The notes below the pieces were generated by a model. It had not been told where the DNA came from and did not search any database. It saw nothing but the letters and a program-made list of their open reading frames with translations. From Bemisia tabaci (Eukaryota; Arthropoda; Insecta; Hemiptera; Aleyrodidae), in the NCBI RefSeq assembly GCF_918797505.1, contig NC_092798.1, positions 6,833,501 through 6,897,500 on the forward strand: 64,000 nt of DNA, given 5' to 3'. The position numbers and the translations under genes were made by a program. Shown in pieces: positions 49,585-61,500 of this stretch (positions are counted from its first letter, which is position 1; the number at the start of each line of letters is the position of its first letter).

Positions 49585-52500
49585 GCACCACGGACGCACC
49601 TCGAGTGCACCCCGAGTGCACTCGAAGCGCACCCACTCTCACACTACACACTTAGTGCGTTCGGAGTGCACTCGGAGTGCACTCCGAACGCACTAAGGGC
49701 ATTTTATTTTTACTAGGGATACGCTGTTTCATATAGGATTAAATTTGTCCGTGTGAAAATATTATAGGTCTAACATTTTCTCTATATTTTAAGCACCATA
49801 GCTATAATGAGGATCTTGGAAGAAAAGGCGCACAAGTGCATCAGTTGTTAAAAAATTGAGTTATGGATGATGTCAAATAAAACTATCTTGATACACTTTC
49901 TGTAGAAAATTCGATCCCAAATTCCAATTAAGTACTAAAAAGAAGTCAGTTGAAACTTTCTTTCCGCCATAAGGACCCATGTAATTTCGAAACTTCAAAC
50001 ACGTATTTCTCAAAATAGCAGAAACTGCACGTATGCGCCTTGTCTTCCAAGGCCCTCTAATCGTATATTTCAAAAGAAAGACGCATGCCCTGCTTGCTGT
50101 CCGAAATGTTCAGAAGGTCATCGTACTCTCTTGTTTCCTCGTACAAACTTAAAAAAGCCGAGGTGTCTGAGTGAGAATAGTCTAGAAATTTTATTATCAT
50201 CATTTTATTATCTTTGCGAGCGCTGGGGTGAGAACTTAAGCACACTCAAATTTTCCTGTCAGCATGAGCTCACAATCCGTCCAGCGTTACACAAAAATCA
50301 CTCTAGATAATTGCCTTTTCAATTTGGGGAATTAAACTCCCACGCAACTACCCACGCCCTCGCGAAGAAACGGCAGAAATATGTGTTGCGAAGAGAATAA
50401 GATTAACTACCCATCATTAAAAATGATCGGAACTTCGCATCAGGAAAGTCAACATGCACTGCTGACATTCTTGTTCAGTCATTGCAGACTTTCCGTTCGC
50501 TTTAGTAAATCAAAATCATCTGTAGTACGGTAGGAAAGGAGTTAGCAGACCCAAACGCTTTATTTTCAGAAATTTTCGTTCTATTGACGGTTACAACCCC
50601 CTCCTTCTACCCTCTTCCTCTCTGGAAAGAGTCAAAGAATGACACCGAATTAAAAACATCACAGAAAGTTCCCTCTGTCCTAAAAACATGACACGCCAAT
50701 TTAGAAGGGGAAAACAGTAAAAACACCCCCCGGTGTGTCCGTTGTGTAAGTATGACGAAACTTTCAGCGCTGTCTGTAATAGCATGACTTCCCTGATCTT
50801 TTAGATTGCGGTTTTGAAATTGGCCTGTTGCATGCAAGATATACCGCCAAGTGAATGCACTTTTTTAGGTAAAATTGCACTGATATGGCATATCTGCAGG
50901 TAGAGAGAAGGGGCCCGTTCTTGAACGCACTCTCGCTGAATTTCCTCGGGCAACTCTATGAATTTTTGCTCATTGAAAGTCTACATCCTACAGAATGTAT
51001 CATGATTTGGTCGTATCCGGTCTTTTTTCTGGTTCAACACGCTGAAAAAAAATCTCTGTGTATTTACTAAGAAAAGGGTAAAATTGCCAAGAATTCAAGG
51101 TTCTATTTGATCCCAGTTTTTTCTCGGTAAAATTACCATTTATGGAATCGGTAATTTTACCGAGAAATCTCGGTAAAATTATTGAACTTTTTGGGTAATT
51201 TTACTGGACCTTGGTAAAAACGCCAATATTTTTCATCGACCGTGGTAGAGTTACCGAGATATAAAATGGCAAAGTTACCAGGAATTGATTGCCAATAAAA
51301 GTGGTATTCTTACCCGAAAAATAAAACAGTAAAAATACCGGTTTTTAGGTAAGCTTACCAGTCTGTCTTGGTAAAATTACCAATAATTGGTAAAAGAAAG
51401 TGAGATGGTAAAGGAACCAACGGACCTTGGTAAAAACGCCGAGAATTTGTTTTCAGTGAACGGGCCTTAACATGGGTCTGAAGGCCGATTTTGACGGAAA
51501 TGCGAGTTTGCAGTTGAATGCGCCATCAGGCCCGAATAGATAGAGACCCAAAATAACCAAATCAATATATATTCCGTACAATATACAACTTCAATGAGCA
51601 GAAAATAGTAAATTTGAGGAAATTCAGAATGGGCCCAAAAACGACCCTTATCGATACCCCTCCTTTTGCCACGTTGAAATGTAGTAACGTTCTTTCCAGT
51701 GGCGTGGCGTGTTTTGCGATATATCGATTGTTATGCCATTTAAACTTATGGAAAAGGATCGATAAACAGGGTGTTCGTGACGGACACTTTAATAATCGAT
51801 TCTTTACCATAGGTTTAAATGGCATAGTAATCGATACATCGCAATTCACGCCACGCCAGACGCCACACAGTGGATCGAGTCAATAGGAGAGGTCGAAAGG
51901 CTAAGTTCGAAAATGGACTTAAGATGAATATTTAAAAGAAAAAACCCATTCACAGTGGATCAGTTGCTTTTATTGTGATTAAAATGCAAGCTTTCGAAAA
52001 ACTTTGCATTCGATCACGGCTGGACCGCGTTAAGCAGAATGGAACCAAGCCACATCAGCTATTGCCAAATTTAACTGAGCAATTTAATTTTTACATAAGA
52101 ACGGTTGTGCAGATTTTTCTGCAAATTTCAGTGAATTTCCTACACAGCACGAAGCCAATCCCTTAACATTTTCAAAGAAATCTGCACAAACGTTCTTTTG
52201 TAAAAAATTAAACCGACTCATTAAATTTGGCAATAGCTGATGTGGCTTAGTTCCTTTCTCCTTAACGCCGTCCAGTTTAACTCTCGCTCCTTCGCAAGAG
52301 TTGGAGAATACAAAGCAGTGGCGTGGCGTGAATTGCGATATATCGATTGTTATGCCATTTAAACCTATGGAAAAGGATCGATAAACAGGGTGTTCGCGAC
52401 GGACACTTTAATAATCGATTCTTTACCATAGGTTTAAATGGCATAGTAATCGATACATCGCAATTCACGCCACGCCAGACGCCACACAGTGGATCGAGTC

Positions 52501-55500
52501 AATAGGAGAGGTCGGACATGATATTTATAACTAAAACTGCACATTTTAATGTTTAAATCGTCATATTTTATACTATAAGGGATGGTTCTGATAGAAAATT
52601 TCACGAGAAAACCAATGAAACCACTTATAAAACCTCAAAGTTTTGTAAAAATGGAGTCATAAGCGTTTAAAGTTTCCAAATTTTGTCCGACCTATTCTAT
52701 TGACTGTGCGATCCACTGTGTGCCCCTGGTTCTTTCGTCAAAGAAAAGGACGACCTGAGTTAGTCGTCTGAAAATCAGTTTTTTTTTTAAAAAATTGTAT
52801 CTTCTTCATTTGAAGCGTGTCTTTTCGTGCCATTTTTGGATCCCGTATCTTTCCGTACACGCGTTTGAATATCCGTCTTACCTAATCTTAAAGTTGAGGA
52901 AGGACAAAGTTGAGCAAGGCTCCGTGACTTTCCATCTAAGAACTCCGATTGTCGTATACGTTCTTGATCAATATTCGCGCGCTTGTCGACATGACACGCG
53001 TCTATTCGTTTTTCGCGGGGCCCGCGTTCCGATTTGTGTCTATTGAATATTCACGGCGTCAATTAAATCGTGATTACGGAGCTGTAATGAGCCGATTGTT
53101 TTTCACACACGCCGCTTTTCCCCGCGGCGGAAGAACGTGCCGCACCGGCCGATCAGCGATTCCGAGCGGGATAAGCGGATAAAGGTCTCAGAAGCCGTGG
53201 TTGGATAAAGAGGGTGTCTCCAATTCCGGAATTTCCGGAAAGTCCGGAAATAGTACTGATTTTGTAAGGGCGGTCCGGAAGTACTGAAAAAGTGCGGAAA
53301 TTCCGCAAAAAGGTCCGGAATTTTTTTTGAATTTTTTGTAATTTTTGTCGCAATTTCAAATTTTTGTAATTTCGTCAAATGGAGGTACTGGAAAAGAACG
53401 GAATTTTTCTGTTGGCGGAGGTACTGAATTTCTCGAGAATATACTGAAAAAGTACTGTAAAAGTACTTATTTTTGACCACCCTGTTCTGGTAGACACCCT
53501 GGATAAACGTAGTTAGGAGGTTTTTTTCTATTGTTGTTTGTAAAGCCAGTTAATTTAGGCAAAAGTTGCCTGGAAATTTGTAATCTAAGTAAGAAAAATT
53601 CCGAGAAATTTTGAATTTTACCATACTTGCAACCTTACGGACCGTCCGGATGCTATATCTCACATATGAACTGGTATACTTAATCAAATGTTATATTATA
53701 CCTCTTACTCTTACTATTTTTTCCTTTCGAATTTGTTTACTGTGTGGGTCTTAAATTGCTTTAAGTGATTTTACACTTTAGTCGTGAAAGCACATCCAAA
53801 CTAAGTAATCCATTTAGAATGTTCCAGCCTCAGAAACCCAACAAGTATTCGACCTTTCACGTCAAATCATGAATGATCTCGCTGAAAGCTGTAATCCTTT
53901 TAAGGCGGTTACCGTATCGACGGGCTAATAGCGTTAGCGCTTCCTGCAACCAGCAACCACTTAAAATAATAGCATCGTTTAAGAAAAACACAATGACATA
54001 TGAGATATGCAGAAATGGGAAATAATATAAGGCCTAGGAAGAAAATAAATTAATAACTAAAAGTTTTTGATCATATACTTTCACGTCAATAATGAAATTG
54101 ACACAATAAGTTCATGAGACTTTTTAACTCCAACTAGTGTAAAACTTGCTTGTCGAAGCTGAACATTAGGCTTTATCGTTCGAAATTTTTGTTGAACTTG
54201 ATTCTAATAACACACGCTGATTTTACTCCAATCACCCCCCCCCCCCCTCAACACCGTGACTGTTCAGTTTTTGGTTACTAAACCGCCATTCGTTATTGAA
54301 TAAAGTGCCACTACCTTTAACAGTCTTCAGCGTTTTAAATTAGAAAAAAAGCGAGATGTGGTCATAGTTAATAAAAAAATTCATTTAATTTTGACCGTGC
54401 ATGTGATAAAATATCTTTCCCACAGTTAAACCTAAACTCGATAATGTTTCAATAATTTTAAAACAAAATCAAATCTCTCTTGTGCAGAAGATTTTTGTCT
54501 CCTATTTTCCATCCTGTTTACTTTATCTCTCCCCCCTCCCCTACCATTTAGAGTATAATCCTTTAGGACTATCAGTGATGGATTAATTTTCAGCCTCAGT
54601 TTTGACGTGGAAAGAAACGATCGAAGTGGAAAGTCGAGGTCAAAAATTGGAAATGAGCATCTTCTGTAGAAGACCGAAAATTCGAAGGGAAAAATTTGTT
54701 TAATATCGCACGATTCTCAGCGGAATTCAAAGAATGTTAATTCAAGCCAAAGAGATAAACCTGGGAAAATTCGGGAGATCCATGGCGACAAGAAATTATA
54801 ATCGAATTTTTACCACAGCTTCAAATGGAAACATATCGAATATCGATCATTCACGCTTCGATACTGATTTACCCCTTTGCATGAGTCAATCCTTCTTACG
54901 CCAGTCGAAAAAAATGAACCAATTCAGCCCAATAAAAAAAAACGTCCGGGTATCGTAATTGGAACTTTCGGTTATTAATTTATGATCGGTAGGCTATCTC
55001 CCCTCTAGGATCTGGTGGCTAAGGTCAAGTACAAGAGGCAGGACGTGATTACCCCTATTATTACTGGCATTTCTATGGGCCGATCAATCAAGCGATACAT
55101 CGGTGTCATTGTGTCTTCGCAACGTACAAGGTCTAGGCCCTCGCCGAACTAATAGGCTCTCTTCAGCCTGCTCTGGATATTTTATACTGAAATTCCAAGA
55201 AAGAACGCCGTATGAGCTTTCAGACTTTGCCAAGTTTCCTTCGATAAAAATCGAATTTACCGGGGAAAATTGCGAACATTATTTTCCAAAATTCTCAGAC
55301 AATTGTGTACGCAATTTAATCTAATATAACTGAAAATTTCAAGGAAAAATATGCTTGAACGTTGTCACAAACACATGTTTTATCCAGGGAAATTTGGCAC
55401 CTCTCGAATGTTCATACGGCGTTCTTTCTCAGCACGGCAGTATAGGCCACCGCACTCTAGAGAGGAGAGGTATTATTCGCCGAATTTTTAGGGAGCTCTG

Positions 55501-58500
55501 CTGTGTTACGGTAAAGAACAGTATAACGTCTGTATCATTGAAATCTAAAGTTTTCCTTACTCCGTCTTTTGAGGCATGAAGCTAAGGTCCGCACGAAAGT
55601 GGCACGAACGCGATACGGGGCAAAACTTCCAAAGATCTCCTCTAATACGCTGAATTTGATCAAAATTATCTTAAGTAATGTCATCAAACGAATTCGAGGA
55701 AGGAGGAAGGAGCAATAAATTTAGCGAGAAAAACCACCAATAATCGGGAATGTGGTATTCAACAGTGATGACGCATAGAAGGAAATATTTGAGCAGGGCT
55801 CTTGGGGGGGGGGGGGGGGAGATCCGAATGATTTCCAGTGACGAGTCACGAAAGTTAAACTTTTTTTAGCTATCTAGTTGAATTCTGAATTCTATCGTTT
55901 CTATCCCCTTGCAGATACAAGGAGACTACGGGTAACACGTCAAGAATTTAGAATCAGAAAAATAATGTTAATAGTTTCACCAAAAATATTCCAAATATTT
56001 CCACTAACACGTAATGACATCAGTGAAAATAATTGTGCAAACAAAAAATCGGGCTCACAAGATTTCGTAGCGACGGTGCGACGCGGCGTGCTGCCAGCGC
56101 GAAACGTGCACTGGCGCCTACAAACCTAACGGGATACTTCACGCATTGCGCAAGGCTTGAAGTATCCTCTTAGGTTTGTAGGCGCCGCGCCGCAGCGTGC
56201 CACGGTTCGACGCACGGAACGGAATTTCGCCTTCAATGCCCGACATAGGCAAAAGCGCGTTTACCGGAGTCAAAATAGTGGTAGACCCTGATTCAGATTT
56301 ATCTCCTCCGCTCGCGAGTAAGGCAATTACTGTAACTTTGCAAGCAGGTGCCAAAGGTAAAATCATCTGAAAATGGAGTTACTTTTTGCCTTCTCCGATG
56401 CATCTTTCGAGATTTTTTTAAAACTCTTGTATTAGTGCCTGAATTTTTCCATTGAACCGAACACGTATTCATGTCGTCGCTCCTCTGACGTAACGACCTA
56501 TCTCAATTTCCACATCAGCCCCGCATTACATATACATTCATATGCTTTCTCGTGCTCATGCACATTTCGAGATACGCTCTTACATCCGTAACAGTAGCGT
56601 GGCGTGAATGATCAATTATCGATATCTCTCCATTTAAAACTATTGTTAAGAATCGATTATTAAGGTGTTCGTTGCGAACACCATGAATATCGATCCTTTT
56701 CTATAGCTTTAAATGGCAGATTAATCGATTTATCGCAAAGCACGCCACACCACTGATCCGTAAAACAAGTAAAAACGCCGGATCACCGCAAACGGTCAGC
56801 GTTTCGGAAGTTTTCGCACCCAGAGACAAATATATTTCAGAGATCTCAAACGGCCTATCTCATCTACAGTGTAATTGTTACTTCCGAAAGTCAACGCTGA
56901 GATTTGCCTAATGATAACTGGATCGCTTTGCGATGTATCGATTGATCCGTCATGTAAACCTATGGAAAAGGATCGATAAACAGGGTGTTCACAAAGAACA
57001 CCTTAATAATCGATTATTTACCAAAGCTTTAAATAGGGAAATATCGAAAATCGATCATTCACGTCTCGACACTGTCCAGCTGATGACCCAAGAGTTGAGT
57101 ACTCGGTTGAGCAACCCCAGCCTAGTTTGCAAGAACGCGTCTAGCAAAGAGCACTCTCCGACGTTCATCAGTCATCATGAAGCGAATTTTATTTGATTTT
57201 TCGCTCTCGAATTTGCTCATCAAGCTTCACCCAGCGAAAAACAGCATTGCCCTCCGAATGGAGATTTTGCATGTGTGAGGAATTTGCGATTTGATTATTG
57301 ATTTTTTGTAAAAGTTGGCGAGAAACACGATAGTACCGCTGGTTTTCTCTGAAATCAACTCCCAAGCTCAAAAAAGCTCTCAAAGTTGAGGGCTTAATGG
57401 AGAGGATATCCCACGCTATCCTGAGAGTCCACCTCTACATCAAAACAAAGTATCCATGCAAAGATGGAGAGCAAATACATTGACAGGGCTGCCACTTCAT
57501 TTGGGGGCTCTAAAACCGAAAACACGGCAACCCTGCTAATGTATTTGCTCTCTATCTTTGCATGGAGAGTTTGTCTTGATGTAGAGGTGGACTCTCAGGA
57601 TAGCGTTAGATGGCCCCTCCATTGCGCCCTCAACTTTAAGAGCTTTTTTGAGCTTAGGAATTGATTTCAGGGAAAACCAGAGACACTATCATGTTTCTCG
57701 CGAAATTTTACATAAGTATCAATAGTCAAATCGCAAATTCCCCACACATGCAACATCTCCACTCAACTTTCGCCTCATTCGATTACGTGGCTTAGAGTGT
57801 CAATGCAGCTCTGTAAAATGCATTGTCTCTGCACCCGATTACATTTCTTGGCTTGCAGTTGCAGGGTCTCAATTATCTGCGCTCGCACCCCTGCAGTGTC
57901 CACAATCTCAGTTACAAAGGCACTCCATCCGAAGATTGCAAGAGGCCCATTGCAATACAGAGACGAGGCTCTGAGTGCGGTATGGCACGGGCGTTACGAG
58001 AAATGCAGCGGTGTCATTTCCTCGCTTTGCGCGTTTCGCAACCGCGGTCTCGCGGTGACTTTTCTCGACGGAGCCGAGTGCGTTATTGCATCCACGCCGC
58101 CGGTCGGGACCGCAGCCCATTAACCTCGGCCAACTGAACTTCCAACCTCCCGAGCCGCCGAGTGGCAGTCGTTCAACTCGCCGACGCGTCCGCGACCAGC
58201 GCTCATGAATGAACGTTGCGACGCGACGCAAGGTGCGCGCCGCGCCGCGACGCCCGGAAATGGGTCACTTGCGCTTTTCTCGGATCAAAGGCGCATGTTG
58301 TCGAGGGCTAGCTGAGTGGGTCATTGCCCCCCCCCCTTCCAAACCCCCACTCTATCCCTGCGTTTAAATTTGATCTGGCTGAGAGACAATGCGAAGGTGA
58401 AACTGCGAAAACTAGTATGCCGATTTGCGACGCTGTCAGGGTGTCTACAAGTTCGGAATTTCCGGAAAGTCCGAAAAAAGTATTGCTTTTTAAGGGCGGT

Positions 58501-61500
58501 CCGGAAGTACTGAAAAAGTGCGGATCCGCCAGAAGGTTCGAATTTTTTTTCATTTTTCGGCATTTTTGTCGCAGATTTGAGCGAGATATTCAAATTTTTG
58601 AACTTTTTCGAATTTCGTCAAATTGAGGTGCTGAAAAAATACTGAATTTTTCTATTAAGAGGGTACTGAATTTCTTGGGAATGCACTGAAAAAGCACTGT
58701 ATAAGTACTGATTTTTGGCCAGCTTGTTTTATTAGACACCCAGGCTGTAGACTTTCCGTTATAATTAATTTTTTCCGGGAAAAACTGACTACATTTTGCA
58801 ATTTCTGGCTCGTCGGTAAAAACACTTATGTGCATAGAGGAACGAACGATACATTTGTTGTTGTTTCTAAATTGAGACAGAATTTCCAAAATGCGAAATG
58901 TAGGTAGTCCGTAGTCCGAATGCTCAACGTTATTTCTTGAAACTTTCCCTGGTTTTTCCTCTCTGTGTAAGGTAAATGTATTCTGTGAACACAGTACTTT
59001 CTCCCTGTAACGAGAACTCAAGAGACCGGCCAATTGCCTCGATATAGAGAGATTCTCGTCGTAGCGATAGTCGATATTCAATATAGGAATTCAATCTAAC
59101 CAAATGCTCCTGCGTGTAGTCAAATCCATTCTGACGAAAGCAGTCGCGGCAAAAGCTTAATATCCGATTCTGGGAAATCACAAATCAATCGGATAGCCAA
59201 CGAGACAAGATGGATTCATAACGGATTCTAAAATTCCCACGCTGCGCGGAAAGAGCCAGGGCAGCTTTCAGAATATGTCAAAAAAACCCACCGTAAAATC
59301 CAGCGGATCAAGTTTTCACTCTTATTACTACGCGGGGGTCGCGGGGTCGGAACTCTAGACAGCTTCATTCTCTCGGGAATTAGAATGTCGAAAATTTACC
59401 GACAAACGAAGTTGCAGAAACGCAGATTTCTGCCCAAAAACTATCGCTCATTTTCGATAGCTCACACGAAAACTTCGTGTTTTTCTTATCGGAGTGGCAA
59501 CACCGAGGAAGTGTCATAGTCACCAGTTCTTTAATGTTATACCGGCCGCGGGAAAACGATTCTTAAGTTTAACCCACAAACACTCAAAATCGAGTTATTA
59601 GCTCGAGTGTTTTTTACGAAGATTTTGGGACAAAAAATGCCCCTAATCATGCAATTAAAGCGTAGTAATACACTGTGAAGTTTGCGGTACAAAAATTCAA
59701 TTCATTTTGAAAAGAAAAAATCAAAAAATTGATTTCATTGTCTACTCAAGCCTTAAATGCACAAGCCGGGTCAAATTGACCCGAGACTTACTAAAAACAC
59801 GCGCCCCGGGGGTTGTATGCTGCCATGCTAACGAAAAACGCCGCATGAGCCTTCAGGCGTTCCCAAATTTCCTTAGAAAAATCGCAAATTTTCAGAAATA
59901 TTTGCGAATATTTATCTTCCGATTTCTCGGATAATTTTGTCTGTAATTTGTTCTAAAGTGTCTGAAAATGTCTAGGAAACTTATTCTTAATTTCCCGGGA
60001 AAATGAACATTTTATCGGAGGAAATTTGGCATCTCTCGAATGTTTATGCGGCGTTCTTCCCTAGCACGGCAGTATAGAGCCGGCACAAATGAGTTTTTAC
60101 CTACGTATAGGTCCTACATTGTTTTCCCCGCGAAACGGTGTGGCCCCAGTACCATTTCTCTGCCTTATCACCTACATATAGGTCTACAAATATATCCTAA
60201 GAAAAATCAGACGTCAAATTGAAAAAGAAGAAAAAAAAATCGGGAGTCAAGACAGCCGACGATAGGAGAGACTCAGTCGGACCGCGTCTCTTAACTTTGC
60301 TTCCGGCTTCCGAATCGGAACGACACTTTACAAGCATCTCGCAACGGAGCATTGCGAGTGCACGTCTCGTGCCATCGCGCCTTCAATTTTGCAGACGCAA
60401 CACGGACATCCATCAAGTACGAATAGTCTCTGCGCCGTCATCAACGCGCTGCTTCCCCTTGCTCTATTTCAAAATTGTGTTTGTTTCCATTTTTACTATT
60501 TGAAGTGGAGCTTCAAAGGCTATGTGATGTGAGCAACGCAGCTGAAAACAGGATATACGTTATCCGGCCTCGTTTTTTGATTTTCTCCCGAATCGGAACG
60601 ACACTTTACAAGCAACACGCAACGGAGCATTGCGAGTGCACGCCTCGTGCCATCGCGCCTTCAATTTTGCAGACGCAACACGGACATCCATTAAGTACGA
60701 ATAGTTGTATCTCTGCGCCGTCATCAACGCGGGTCCTTTTCCTTGTTTTATTTTTAATGTTTTGGTTCCGCTTGTCTTATTTGTAGTGGTGCTCCGAGGG
60801 CTTCGTGAGCAACACAGTCGAAGGTGTCGGAGAGACGTAATCTGGTCTCGTTTTTTTAAATTTTCTCCCGAATCTGAACGACACCCCTTTGACAGCATAA
60901 ATCACATCATTGCGAGTTCACGCCTCGCGTCATCGCGCCTTCAATTTTGCGTATGCATCATGGACATTAATCAAGCACGAATAGTTGTATATCTGCGTTG
61001 TTATCAACGCGCGCGGTTGAAATGTTTCTTATTTCTGAAATTTAAGAAAAGTCAAAGATAATTTCCTCGAAATGTGTTATGATGTGTCCAAATCAATAAT
61101 CGTTTTGAGGAAAAGTAGGTAAAGAAAAGTGGAAAAATGTTATTCCAGCTCCCCAAAAGGCGCACGTCTAAAAATTGGTAATTTGGCGCGAGTTGAATCG
61201 TGTTAAGGATTTTTTTCAACGACTACCCATATAAATGTCAAGTTGGATCAAATTGACCCGACCATCGCTCTTGCGAGAGTATGGCGGATGAGGAGGGGGT
61301 GCCAAAGCGTCAGTTCGTTACCAAAAAGTTGACATAAAGCAGAAAAAAAGAAAAAAATATTTGTTACCTCCAAAAACATAGATAATACTTCAAAAACTAT
61401 GAAAATCAATATACTCAAGAGTACGGGTCAATTTAATCAGACTTGGGACTTTACTCATAAAAGTCCTGGGCACTAAGGTTAAGAAGAATTCTCGCCTTCA

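Noticed and set aside
49449..49716. Long YIYIYI open frames
   Set aside because: They are translations of the (AT)34 microsatellite.
58590..59081. 163-codon frame on the - strand
   Set aside because: The frame partly reads through the family D MITE and has no domain.
60219..61061. Three overlapping ORFs with similar peptides
   Set aside because: They are products of the tandem repeat; the frame shifts between copies.
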